Positions 1-9,730 of a stretch of DNA of 64,000 nt are shown here, one piece after another. Position 1 is the stretch's first letter. Each line of letters starts with the position of its first letter. The DNA lies in NCBI GenBank assembly GCA_033064195.1, contig JARBJD010000165.1, positions 1-64,000 on the forward strand. The letters run 5' to 3'. Both the position numbers and the translations under genes were made by a program. Below the pieces are notes generated by a model. That model ran no database searches. It saw only the letters and a list, made by a program, of their open reading frames with translations, and was not told where the DNA came from. Source of the DNA: Blattamonas nauphoetae. Lineage: Eukaryota; Preaxostyla; Oxymonadida.

Positions 1-1005
1 CTGTTGTCTTTTGGATGTTCTTCAATTGCTCTTCACAGCTGGAGATATACAGGCTTCGATTTCACGATTGTTTTGTGCCTGCTGTGGAGTGAACTTGTTC
101 CAGTACGCTCGATGTGGGAGTCATGTTGTAGTATTCCACCATCTGATTCATCAATGAATGATTTGCCATCTGTGTTGCATTGTCTTGGAATCCATCTCTG
201 ATTGTTCTTATCACTCGATCGACAATTCTGTTATGATTAGTGAATGGTGAGCTTGTGAAATATGTACTGACGTTCTGATCCTTGGAAATACTCTGATGCT
301 TCTCCACTTGTCCATGCTGCTTCACCCATCACCACGAATGTTGTTGACATGAACTCCACGATGATTAATCAGATCATTGATAGCTGTCTTGACTTTGCTC
401 CATGATTTATCCGAACTGGAATGACAACCAGGTATTTAGTGTTGATGTTAATGGCGAAGAGATAAATCTGAAGAACTGTTTTTCGACGTTGGTGATTGAA
501 TGAAAACGAGATCAATTTCCCATGATCCAAACTTGGGAGAAAGTATGGTCGATCACAATTCTGTGGAACCTTTCTGTCTGATGTCTTCTGTGGATCACCT
601 GTTATTGCTTTGGACATGAACTGCATCTTTGATCAGAAATGGATACACAATTTTTTCCGTTGTTTTAGGAATCATTGGTGGATCAATTCTCATTCTGTCA
701 CTTCCTTTTTCTCTCTGAATTTTCCTCGGATGTGCAGTCTCCATCTGTGAGCATATTCCTCATACCAATCCTGAAATGATCTTCCTCCAGATGGGATTTG
801 TTTTGTGTGAGTCAGAATGAAGTTAAGATCTCCGTTCAATCTTTCTGTTTATCGAGGCTCGAACAGATGTGTCTCTGTTCATTTTATTCGCATCCAGAAT
901 GTGTGAGGTAATAAAGTGTTCCATTTGCTTTAGATTATTCAATAATGAGTTCTCAGCTTTGATCTGTTCATCTTCTGAATCATTTCTCTGTTGATGATCA
1001 AACAA
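1..1005 (-). pseudogene. Retroviral-like (rve) integrase remains of the Polinton
   Basis: Minus-strand fragments recall the integrase core carried by Polintons. One contains NRIVDRVIRTIRDGF followed by VEYYN, like the end of the rve catalytic core. Another contains ININTKYLVVIPV, like the core strand with the first catalytic region. The region looks broken, with about two or three breaks, and continues past the window edge. In an intact element this enzyme inserts the linear DNA into the host chromosome. Assignment rests on these motifs and on the position next to the polymerase. Confidence 0.6.
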
Positions 1006-1648
1006 TCCCTTTCATTTGTGCCAACTTATTGAGCACTTGCTGTGTCGTCGGTTCGTAGTGTCTGATCTCTCTCACAGGGTGTTTGAATGGAGTTGTTCTG
1101 ATTGACATTGGTGGATTGGGAATTATGTCATCATCGTCCTCCTCTTCAAATTTCCTCTCCTTCATTGGATATTCATATTCAAACCCCATTGATTTCAAGT
1201 TTCTCATCTGTCCAGGAAGAACTAGGTCTTCAGGTGATTGAATTGCTATTGGTCTTTGCACTGGAATTGGTATTGGTCTTGCCTCTGCAGGCCTTCGAAT
1301 CCGTGGTGAAGAATTCACTCCCTGATTCACCTCGTGATGATAAAATTGATATGCTTCGAATGCAAGTTTAGCAGTGCTATCCCGAATACGAACTCCTAGG
1401 AAGTTGCTAACAAATTGTTGAACTACTCTTCTTCCATCAGGTAGTGATAATTCAGGAGATAAACCTCCATTGAACCAATCCTCGAAGTATGTTTCATCAT
1501 TTCCATCAAATGGTCCATTAGAATCAGCGCCATGATAGACAGGTAAAACGTTAGTTAAAGTCCATTTCTTTTCGACTATTTCGTTTTTAGAATGCTGTGT
1601 ACACCGAAGTAACCTATTCACTAAAGTATTAATCTGTCGTGTGTTCAT
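998..1648 (-). CDS. Unknown Polinton-associated protein (216 aa)
   Basis: An open frame of 216 residues lies between the integrase remains and the polymerase, on the same strand. The ATG at 1648 follows the AT-rich start motif shared by other genes of this element, which supports the start. The N-terminal half is mixed polar (FEDWFNGGLSPELSLPDG is a notable stretch). The middle is rich in Pro, Arg and Ile (PIPIPVQRPIAI), and an acidic run (EEEDDDD) precedes the C-terminus. I do not recognise the family. It could be a virion-type or accessory protein of the element, but nothing in the sequence proves that. Confidence 0.6.
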   Translation of the reverse strand: MNTRQINTLVNRLLRCTQHSKNEIVEKKWTLTNVLPVYHGADSNGPFDGNDETYFEDWFNGGLSPELSLPDGRRVVQQFVSNFLGVRIRDSTAKLAFEAYQFYHHEVNQGVNSSPRIRRPAEARPIPIPVQRPIAIQSPEDLVLPGQMRNLKSMGFEYEYPMKERKFEEEDDDDIIPNPPMSIRTTPFKHPVREIRHYEPTTQQVLNKLAQMKGIV

Positions 1649-1667
1649 TTATACAAAAATAAAGTTT
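1649..1667 (-). promoter_or_regulatory. AT-rich start motif of the Polinton genes
   Basis: Directly before the ATG of the 998-1648 gene the minus strand reads TTTTTGTATAA, a looser version of the motif found before three other genes of this element. It is probably a core promoter or initiator with a very short 5' leader (inference). Confidence 0.45.
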
Positions 1668-1671
1668 GTGT

Positions 1672-4600
1672 TTATTCAATAATATAATCAGTTGCTTTCA
1701 GTCCATGAATGAATGGAGGACACGATTCATTTTCCAGCACGATTGCCTTCAGATGTATACCACTGAGACTGAGTTTCTGTTGTTGTATTTTCGCTATCTC
1801 AAATCCATTGGTATCATCGTCAGAATGAACTCTACTCGTCTGAAACGCATCATGCTGATGCTTGAACCGTCTTACGGTGAAGTTCAGTGTTGTGGTCACA
1901 GTTTTCTCACCACTCAGACACTTCACATAATCGTCGCTTGTGATATTTGTTTTCTTCAGAGACACTCCTTTGATCTTGCATTTCTCATCTAGTGAGTAAC
2001 ACTTGGGTGCAAGACAGATCATCTGTTCACCTTCTTTTTCAATTGCTAATCCCAACAACTTCTTCTCATCATCAACTCCTTTTTCAGGATTGGGAAACCA
2101 TTCGTATTTGTGAGCATCATAGAATTCTTTGTCAGTAATTACATGTTCAAATTGTTGATGAATTCCAGCAGTCGGATCTCCACTAATTGCCCAATATGCA
2201 GAGTCAGTGTCTCCCTCACAAAAGTGAATCTTGTTCATGTCTAGGCATTTGTACATGAAATTGTAGATGAAATTCAGATACCAAAACTTGGCATTGTCGA
2301 GTGTGAACACTGCTTCTTGCAGACATGTTTTGCATGATGCTTTCTCTCTGTCTTCAATCACGATATAGTTGTCCTCATTGATCTCTCGTGTCGCTACAAA
2401 GCCTTTCATCATTTGTTTCAAGTATGTTCTCTTCTCATTGCAGATTGTGATGGAGTTGTACTTCTCAGTGTTCATTCCATCGTATCCATAACTTCCATTC
2501 AAGTTGGTCTTACAGAATTGTTCCTTTCCTTTGTTTCCAACCTTCATTGCTTCGATTCGATCATTCATGAATGAGGTCACAAATGGTTCGAATCCAGCAT
2601 GTCTCGAGAATACCAGTACAGTCTTAATGTCGTCGACAATGAAGTGGCAAAAGTCGATGAGGAACCACAGATAGTATGTCGAAAAGAACATATACTGATC
2701 GTGTGTGCTTAAGAGTTGAGTTAGCTTTCTTTGTTTGTCATCAGTCTTCAATCCATGTTTCTTCATCAATGAATATGTCTTCTCTCCAATGTTCTCTTCT
2801 GTCGTATTGACCACAATGTTTCTAAAGATTGGTGGGAAGTTAATGAAATCGTTGATGTACTTTTCATCGATGTGTCCTTTCAACTCTGCAACAAATAGTG
2901 TCTTCTGATTCTTGTCTTCAATAATCTTTCGACATTCCTTATCTCCTGTTGCAGTGTACAAACATCTTCCCGGCATGTACATTCTGTGATTAGTGTATGG
3001 ATTGTTTTTGTTCTTGATTGAGGAGAAAGCACTTGGGTAGAGAGAATTAAAATCAACACCACAGACATGAGTCATTTTATGTTCTGTATCTTTTGAGATA
3101 ACTCTTCCGTCTTCATAAGTGAAGTGATTGATTGGAGTCACGTCTTTGATGTTCTGTCGATGTTGAACATTCGATAATCCACCAGTCACTGCTGCTCTCA
3201 GTTTGTGATAGGTTTGCTCATGTGTCAGAGTCATAGGTAATGATTTCCAGATGCAATACTTCTTAAGTTGAATTCTCAATCGAGTGAGATGTTCATCTTT
3301 GTCTGACTTGTATGTGTTGCAGTAATCACAGCAGATCTTCACGTTCTCTTTAGAATGTCCTTTCGAATTGTCGATTCGATCCAGTGTTGGACGTACTGCT
3401 TGTGAGAAGTGACTCTTGCAGATATAGCACACTCTCTTGCACTGTTGAACAAACCAGTCGTAATCCGCTTCAGTGACATTTTTGTCAGTACTGCGATGAG
3501 CTTTCTGGTCTTGATAGATGTACGATGCAACTTTGTACTTCCAGTATTGCTTGGTGATTTTTATTTCTCCAGATTGATCCACTCCATTGAAATCATCGTC
3601 GATATCAAAGTCTTTGTAGGCACACGCATATTTGATTGCAGAAGCGTTGGCTGACAATGAGAGATTGTGCAACATATCCACTTTGTATTGGAAGTTCAGA
3701 TCAATCAGATTGTCCAGAGGTGCAATCATACATTCGACATCTCTGATGTTGTAGAATTTCAGATACTCCCAACGGTTCTTGAATCCTTGTCTGTTCCAAT
3801 CATCAAGGTACATTTGGTAATCTGGGTCGGACATTTCACTATTGTTCAGACTCGAATAGAATTCATATTTAGAGAATGGTTCTTGTTTGCTCAGTACTGT
3901 GTCGTAGTCTGATGAGTCGAAGGATTCGTAAGCAAAGAATGATTTCTGAAGTGTAGTGTTTCCACCAAAAGCCTTTACTGCATTATCCAATGTCATTGGT
4001 CCAGTGTATGACATCATGTCTATGAATCGAAGCACCTGTTGTGATCTCTCATGTCTGATCAATACTTGTTTGTACTTTGTTGTGGATCCAAGAAAGCTCA
4101 CCACTTTCCAATCCTTGTCAACGAGATCACGAAAGATGAGATTGATGTCGAATCTAGAACTGTTGAATCCAATCACACTGACTTCATTTTGTGAGGGTAT
4201 TTCCGGGTCTTCGTAGTAGTTGTCCTCTCGAACTGTCTCAGCATATTTGAAGAGTTCTCTGATCCATTGTTTCACAAAATCCTTTCCATCTCGAAGATCA
4301 TAATAGATTGACTTCACACCTGATTTTGTCTTAATTGATGATGCAACGGAGAGAGGCTTCAAGTGTGAGATCAACTGAGTGTTGTCATCAGAGAAAAGAT
4401 TGTCAAGAATGAGATCTTCCATCGTTTCGAAATCGTACGTGATGTAGTACTGCGTTGGTTTGAACTCGTCTTGTCTTTTGTGTGCCATCAGAAATTCATA
4501 AGTTCTATTGTTGAGGATATGTGGAACATATGGTCTTGGTGTTTTGTCAAGAGTGATCTTCTTCACATGTTTTCCATCAAGCTCTTTGCATTCTTTGAGA

Positions 4601-6063
4601 TGCTTCTCGTAGTATGTCTTGAAGTGAGAATCCTTGTCTTGGAATCCTCTTGACTGACAATAAGGACAGAGTTTGTATCCAGTGATTTTCTCAGGATCAA
4701 CAATGAACATGACATGAACGAGAGTTGCTGTCAGTGGAATCATCAAGATGGGAAGAACTCTTGCATCATCATTTTCGTTGACATACGATTGACTTAGGAA
4801 ATAGCGCTTCTTGTCTTCATCATATTCATAAATGTGAACTGTGATGTTGTGTCTAATCATTTCTTTCTCCAAATCACAAGCGATATCAAATCCAGGATAA
4901 TTGCGCAAGTGTTCAGTCAGTTGATGTGGCTTCAGGTGGGTCAGATTCTTCGATTCTGCGAACAATCTTTTTGCTTCAACGTTTCTCATGTTGATTGATA
5001 TCTTCTTCCCTGGAACCTCAGGAAGTGTGAGGAACGATAGTGCTTGAAAGAAGCAGATGTTGAACTCAGAATCGATGTACCGAACGTTTCTCGTTTTGAT
5101 GTGTTCAGTGAGAATCGCATTTGCTTTTCCTGCAACTGGGAATCGATAGACTGCAACCAGAATGGAGTGGAATGCAATGTACATTGTCTTCGTATCCATC
5201 AGTGTTCTCTCTTGTGATTCTTTGATCAGATTGATCGCATATTTTGAATACTCAGTGATGTCTCCTGCACTTCTGATCACAGTTGGGAAACTCTTCGATG
5301 TGTTCTCCAGTTCCGGTCTGAAGTCTTTGTAAGTTGTCTCATCTTTGTCTTTTCTCTCAATAATCTTTCCAAAGTCAATACTAATCTTGAATGGATGATC
5401 TTTCTCTTTGTCGAACACTGCTTTGATGAAGGTTGTGATTTCTTCAACATTTTTCAGATGATTGTGGAAGTACAACTGATATGGTTTTCCATTATCTTCA
5501 ACCTTCTCGACCTCATTCTTTTTGAACTTCCTTCGTGCATTCATGAGACATTCATTGAATGCTGCTTTGTCACGTGGTTCAGCGAGTAATATGCATTCTT
5601 CAAATCCATCAAAGGTCTGCACTTCTCTCTTTTCCATTTGTTCATTTTTCTTTTGAATGATCAACAGATTCTTCATCCAATGATCCATCAGTTTCTCTTC
5701 AATTGATTTCAATTTCCACGTCATTCTGAACACTTGCTTCTTCAGTTCATCTTTGTTCACTCTTGGATTTGATCTCATGTTCTCAACAATCATTCGGTGA
5801 GCGAGTCGATCTTCTGACGCCATCTGTTGTCGAAGTTTAACTTGTTCAATAAAATCTGGAATGAGATTGAGATCGAGATTCTTTGTTGGATGTGGAAACT
5901 CGAGATCTGTGTGTTGAAGCATATTCAGAAGAAATGAACGATGATGTTGATAATTGTTGCTGTCTGGAATATACGTTCGACCATCAATAAAGTGAAATTG
6001 TGTATCCGGAAAGAGATCTCGAATTTCTTGAATTCTTTCCTTGACTGGTTGTAGCAGTGCCAT
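1672..6063 (-). CDS. Protein-primed family B DNA polymerase (Polinton pPolB) with an HNH-like insert
   Basis: A 1,463-residue frame holds the hallmark motifs in order. The proofreading exonuclease shows YDFET (Exo I), FNSSRFD (Exo II) and YNIRDVE (Exo III). The polymerase shows DFNSLYPS (motif A), KTNLNGSYGY (motif B), GDTDSAYW (motif C) and a KCY tract. Between Exo III and motif A, around residues 875-925, lies an HNH-like zinc module: CYIC, then TLDRIDNSKGHSKEN and CCDYCN. The N-terminal 480 residues include a possible OTU-like segment (ICFFQALSF, later HVMFIVD) and a zinc-like CPYC...H...C patch. The enzyme copies the linear element from a terminal protein primer. The frame looks whole. 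The start is set by the ATG directly after the shared AT-rich motif. Confidence 0.93.
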   Translation of the reverse strand: MALLQPVKERIQEIRDLFPDTQFHFIDGRTYIPDSNNYQHHRSFLLNMLQHTDLEFPHPTKNLDLNLIPDFIEQVKLRQQMASEDRLAHRMIVENMRSNPRVNKDELKKQVFRMTWKLKSIEEKLMDHWMKNLLIIQKKNEQMEKREVQTFDGFEECILLAEPRDKAAFNECLMNARRKFKKNEVEKVEDNGKPYQLYFHNHLKNVEEITTFIKAVFDKEKDHPFKISIDFGKIIERKDKDETTYKDFRPELENTSKSFPTVIRSAGDITEYSKYAINLIKESQERTLMDTKTMYIAFHSILVAVYRFPVAGKANAILTEHIKTRNVRYIDSEFNICFFQALSFLTLPEVPGKKISINMRNVEAKRLFAESKNLTHLKPHQLTEHLRNYPGFDIACDLEKEMIRHNITVHIYEYDEDKKRYFLSQSYVNENDDARVLPILMIPLTATLVHVMFIVDPEKITGYKLCPYCQSRGFQDKDSHFKTYYEKHLKECKELDGKHVKKITLDKTPRPYVPHILNNRTYEFLMAHKRQDEFKPTQYYITYDFETMEDLILDNLFSDDNTQLISHLKPLSVASSIKTKSGVKSIYYDLRDGKDFVKQWIRELFKYAETVREDNYYEDPEIPSQNEVSVIGFNSSRFDINLIFRDLVDKDWKVVSFLGSTTKYKQVLIRHERSQQVLRFIDMMSYTGPMTLDNAVKAFGGNTTLQKSFFAYESFDSSDYDTVLSKQEPFSKYEFYSSLNNSEMSDPDYQMYLDDWNRQGFKNRWEYLKFYNIRDVECMIAPLDNLIDLNFQYKVDMLHNLSLSANASAIKYACAYKDFDIDDDFNGVDQSGEIKITKQYWKYKVASYIYQDQKAHRSTDKNVTEADYDWFVQQCKRVCYICKSHFSQAVRPTLDRIDNSKGHSKENVKICCDYCNTYKSDKDEHLTRLRIQLKKYCIWKSLPMTLTHEQTYHKLRAAVTGGLSNVQHRQNIKDVTPINHFTYEDGRVISKDTEHKMTHVCGVDFNSLYPSAFSSIKNKNNPYTNHRMYMPGRCLYTATGDKECRKIIEDKNQKTLFVAELKGHIDEKYINDFINFPPIFRNIVVNTTEENIGEKTYSLMKKHGLKTDDKQRKLTQLLSTHDQYMFFSTYYLWFLIDFCHFIVDDIKTVLVFSRHAGFEPFVTSFMNDRIEAMKVGNKGKEQFCKTNLNGSYGYDGMNTEKYNSITICNEKRTYLKQMMKGFVATREINEDNYIVIEDREKASCKTCLQEAVFTLDNAKFWYLNFIYNFMYKCLDMNKIHFCEGDTDSAYWAISGDPTAGIHQQFEHVITDKEFYDAHKYEWFPNPEKGVDDEKKLLGLAIEKEGEQMICLAPKCYSLDEKCKIKGVSLKKTNITSDDYVKCLSGEKTVTTTLNFTVRRFKHQHDAFQTSRVHSDDDTNGFEIAKIQQQKLSLSGIHLKAIVLENESCPPFIHGLKATDYIIE

Positions 6064-6083
6064 TTACTACAAATTAAAAAATC
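6064..6083 (-). promoter_or_regulatory. AT-rich start motif before the DNA polymerase
   Basis: The minus strand reads TTTTTTAATTTGTAGTAA immediately before the ATG. It is shared almost base for base with the motifs at 6498 and 8798, while the flanks differ. Confidence 0.6.
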
Positions 6084-6107
6084 CGAAAATAAAAAAAAGT
6101 TGAGCGT

Positions 6108-6497
6108 TTATTTCTGTTTTCTCAGATGGGGCTTTTTCTTAGCAGTCAGCCATGCATCAAGTCTAATTCTGAACACTTCACTTCCGCCAATCTCTCGATA
6201 TGTGAATGGAACTAGAACTTTAGTGTACTCACCTACGAGTTCACAATTGTATTTCTTCAGTTCATTCTCCACAAATGATTGAGTGTAGTGTCGACGTTTC
6301 GCTAGGTGAGGTCTGTTTCCTTGATTCCACAACTTTGGTTTTATTCTCCATTCAACTCCCTCATGAACATACGTCACCGGCACATTATTTCTGACATACT
6401 CAGAGACGAGTGAACAGTTCTCTTCTCTCATTGATTCAATTAATGCTTGTTCTGAACATACTCGACGTCTTTCTTTGTACATCTCAGTTGGATTCAT
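6108..6497 (-). CDS. Small Polinton repeat protein (129 aa)
   Basis: The protein consists of two copies of a module of about 45 residues. Each copy has a pattern like ENC-L-EY...P-TY...W...RPHL-KR. Examples are REENCSLVSEYVRNNVPVTY and KKYNCELVGEYTKVLVPFTY, each followed by a Trp and a Pro-His-Leu. The same module occurs in the 8204-8797 gene. The fold is unknown to me. The layout recalls treble-clef-like repeats of large DNA viruses but lacks their cysteines. The ATG at 6497 follows the AT-rich start motif, and the gene lies 45 bp upstream of the polymerase start on the same strand. Function unknown. Confidence 0.65.
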   Translation of the reverse strand: MNPTEMYKERRRVCSEQALIESMREENCSLVSEYVRNNVPVTYVHEGVEWRIKPKLWNQGNRPHLAKRRHYTQSFVENELKKYNCELVGEYTKVLVPFTYREIGGSEVFRIRLDAWLTAKKKPHLRKQK

Positions 6498-6517
6498 TTA
6501 ATACAAATTAAAAAATT
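6498..6517 (-). promoter_or_regulatory. AT-rich start motif before the small repeat protein
   Basis: The minus strand reads TTTTTTAATTTGTATTAA immediately before the ATG, nearly identical to the motif before the polymerase gene. Confidence 0.6.
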
Positions 6518-8203
6518 CAGAATTAGATTTTCATTCGTTGTTTTCTCAGTTTTGGATTTTTCGCTGAAATCGAGGATCAATGGGTTCGATCACTCATTTC
6601 TCAAGAGTGCTTGTTTCGTTCTAATTCGTCGCGTTTCTGATTCTCCTGAACTCCAGGATCATCGTGGTATGCTTCGTTTTTTGAAGATTTCGGACTTTTG
6701 CAGAGATATTGGCACTTTCACAGACGGTCTCAGATCTCGGAAAAAGTATGAATTCTTCATCATACCGACCTCATTCTCTTCTTATTTCAGCTCCGTTTCA
6801 GTTGTTTCCGGTTGAATTGTAACCTCATTCTCATTCGTTACCATCTCATTTTTGACCTCACTTCCGTCTTCATTTTCTCGTTGATTTCTGTTTTTAACGG
6901 CTTCATTCATACTCAGTTCGTTCAAACTTTTTCTCAAATTCAACACACTAATTTCCGTTAAGTGAAGATTCCGGACTTTTACCGAGATCTCACTTTCAAC
7001 GGCTCACTTCACATCTCGGAATTTTTCCGTAATCTTCATCATTTCATGAACATTTTTGAATCATTTTTGTTGTTTTTAAGCAAAAAAAGATCAAACACAA
7101 GCGATATTTTCACTATTGGCGTCACATTTCACACCGTTTTTGACGTTCGTCAATTTCCCTCTCAGTTTCATACTTGCCCGTTTTGTTCATGTTTCATTCG
7201 CTTTCTTTTACTCTGTTTTTGTGAAAAAGTTGATGAAAAGTTGACTAAAATGATGTGCTAGTGAAGTGAGAACGGCCCACAAAATGGAAGTGATATGAGC
7301 AAAATGAAGAGGAATGATGAACTAATTCGAGGTGAAATGGGGAGAGAAAGTGATGAAATGAAAGGGACTACAGTCGGTTTTGAAGTGACAAAAACGGTCA
7401 AAAGTTGTGAAGTGAAAACATGAAAAAGTGACTTTATGAGAGAACTATCCGACAAAATCTCCTCAAAATTTGAGCACACCTCACTCATACCGTGAGAAAG
7501 AAGGATTTGCAGTGAAAATCGGATCCAAAAATCTATAGTGTCAAAATGTTGGTGCAAGTGTGTCGTCACAAGTGTGATCGAAAAACCGACCCTCCAGAGA
7601 GAACTATAGGTGATGTACAACCAGAATTCTCAAAAAAGCGTCGCTTGAGTGCAATTGTGAAGTGGTTTGAAGGAAATTAATGAGAAATGAAAATTGACAA
7701 AAAATTGTGAAAACGATCGTGTGTCGAGGATCGTCAGAACCGAATGACGCGAATACCTGTCCACTACCGATTTGACATGTTTTGAGACCATCAGAGGGCG
7801 AAAAGTGACGTGTTGGAGAAGAGCGAGACGTCACTTTCTCCTCCTTAAAAATTTTGTCATTTTCAAAATATGTTGTGGGGTCGGATCAAACTTTTTTTTC
7901 AAAAGTGCTTTTTTCCTAAAATGTCACCTATCAACATCAATTTCGTAATTTTAGAACGTGTTTGAACACAATTTGAGACATAAAGGTGTTCATAGTGGCG
8001 AAATCTGAACATCGACTTTTTCGTCACTTTTTGGACCTAAGTTCGGTACACAGTTCGACGAATTCCCAACCGATTTTCATCGGGATTGTCTTGGTCGAGG
8101 ACCGACAGTGTCCCCGAGATTTTAGAATTTTTTGCAGAATTTTTCGAAATGGTTCTCACATTGGTTTCAACTGATTTGTGGTAAAAATAGATTTTCAGTA
8201 TTT
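6518..8203. other. AT-rich Polinton interior without a supported gene
   Basis: About 1.7 kb between the two repeat-protein genes. Open frames here are short, overlap on both strands and show no recognisable motif. The DNA is AT-rich with many runs of A and T and similar short phrases such as GAAGTG and GTGAAAA. It may hold decayed element genes or terminal-type sequence of the element. I see no tRNA, rRNA or clear inverted repeat. Confidence 0.5.
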
Positions 8204-8797
8204 TCATGACCTATCATGGTACTTTCTCAAGTGAGGACGGTCTCCAAAATACAACCAATTATCCAAGCGAACGTAATACTCGTTCTTTGTTCGTAAATCG
8301 CGATATTTGAATGGCTCAAGTACCTTTGTGTATGTTCCAATGAGTTCACAATTCTCTTTTTTCAGTTCATTTTCAACAAACGATTGTGTGTATCGTTTTC
8401 GTTTGTTCTGATGAGTTCTGAATCCTTTCATCCATTTTGATGGGATCACTATCCATTCAATTCCTTCATGTCGATATGTTGCTGGGGTACTTGAATGAGT
8501 GTATTCAGAAATGAGTTCACAATTCTCATTTTTCATTGATTCAATAAGCTTCTCTTTTGTACAACGATTTGCTGGTCGAAGATATTTCTGGCGATTCAGA
8601 TGTGGTCTGTATCCTTTGACGAAACTATTGACGTACACTTGATAAGTTTCATCTGGTTTCTCTTCGAGATAGTATTCGAAAGTGCTTCCTGTGAGATTTG
8701 TTGTTCCTTGTCGATTGAGAGTTGGAGGTGATTTCATTTTCAAATCTTCTTTGTCCAAAATTTCCAGTAGTTGTGTTGGTGTCAAGACGCTGCTCAT
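8204..8797 (-). CDS. Polinton repeat protein, longer copy (197 aa)
   Basis: The paralogue of the 6108-6497 gene has one further, weaker module at its N-terminus. The two C-terminal modules match closely: KNENCELISEYTHSSTPATY and KKENCELIGTYTKVLEPFKY, each followed by W and by a His-containing end. The chosen ATG at 8797 follows the same AT-rich motif as the other element genes; an upstream in-frame TTG is rejected. Two diverged copies in one element suggest a duplication inside the element. Function unknown. Confidence 0.65.
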   Translation of the reverse strand: MSSVLTPTQLLEILDKEDLKMKSPPTLNRQGTTNLTGSTFEYYLEEKPDETYQVYVNSFVKGYRPHLNRQKYLRPANRCTKEKLIESMKNENCELISEYTHSSTPATYRHEGIEWIVIPSKWMKGFRTHQNKRKRYTQSFVENELKKENCELIGTYTKVLEPFKYRDLRTKNEYYVRLDNWLYFGDRPHLRKYHDRS

Positions 8798-8817
8798 TTT
8801 ATACAAATTAAAAAATT
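8798..8817 (-). promoter_or_regulatory. AT-rich start motif before the longer repeat protein
   Basis: The minus strand reads TTTTTTAATTTGTATAAA, running into the ATG at 8797. It is the third close copy of the motif and fixes the start of this gene. Confidence 0.6.
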
Positions 8818-9730
8818 GAATAAAAAAAGAAATCGACGTTGTTTTCTAAAAGTACTCAAAATTTGCTTCAAAAAAGACACTTTTCAAGAGGTCCGTTTTT
8901 CGCCTTTATTTTTGAATTTACGGCCAAATATTGACTACTCTGAAATGTCAATATTTTCAGTAGTAAGTGAGATGGAAATTAGAATGAGTCATATTAAAAA
9001 AAATCAATTGGCTCTGAGATTCAAAATGATTTCTCGTTCCAATTCTCCTAGGAGTATCACCTATGCCAGTTTGGTTCCCATTTCGCTTATACCACTACTT
9101 GAACATCGGCTCCTTCGCGCCTGCCCACCAGTCCAGTTTCGAAGCTGTTATTGCTCAAACGTTCGATGTTTTTAGAACGAGAATAGTAAAGAAACGTATT
9201 ATCGATGTGCGACAATGTGTTTACGGGGATGTAAATCTGGCATACCAGCAACTGCTCACACTGTTCCAATCTCCCTGATCTATTCAACACTTCCAATCAA
9301 AAACGAGATTCCATGGGAATACATGCATGTACCAAGTTCTGGTGACCTCGAAATGCCGCGGAGACTCCTCATCTCCAAAACGACACCACCAATCTGGCCT
9401 CTCCTCTCTCTTAGCTGCCACCGTCGACTATCAACCATCTGGAGTTTTCTTGTGGTCGAAGATGAAACGGAATCCGTGATTCTGTTGAAGTTTAGTTCTA
9501 TTTACCACTTCATTGACTTGTTATTTCCTTTTTTCGTTTCATGACTTTCTCTCTTTCAGAATCAACCATGAGAACGAAATTGATTTGAATAATCATTTCC
9601 TCACTTTTGAAACACAACATACATGAAAATGGACGGGTGATGTGTGAAAAGACAACAGGGCTGAGAAAAGTGAAATGATGGGATTGATCGAAATGGATTG
9701 TTTTTAGATAGATCGGTGGATTGATTTTAG
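8818..9730. other. Intergenic stretch, no supported gene
   Basis: About 0.9 kb between the Polinton genes and the first surface-protein gene. Short open frames occur on both strands (up to about 130 codons) but none shows a recognisable motif or agrees with its neighbours. The right end of the Polinton probably lies here or shortly before it; I could not identify its terminal repeat. Confidence 0.5.

Larger units (their letters stand above)
1..8817 (-). mobile_element. Polinton/Maverick element, partial (runs off the left edge)
   Basis: A block of minus-strand genes typical of a Polinton: integrase remains, a protein-primed family B DNA polymerase, and small accessory proteins. The left end lies outside the window and no terminal inverted repeat was recognised on the right, so the right limit is set at the last gene with the element's start motif. 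The polymerase looks whole. The integrase region is broken, with about two or three breaks. No capsid, capsid-protease or packaging ATPase gene is visible here; these may lie left of the window. The copy looks fairly young, because the polymerase frame is intact over 1,463 residues. Confidence 0.85.

Noticed and set aside
7258-7834. Minus-strand frames of 120 and 76 codons in the Polinton interior
   Set aside because: They lack the start motif of the element's genes, have low-complexity Ser/Phe/Leu composition and match nothing I know.
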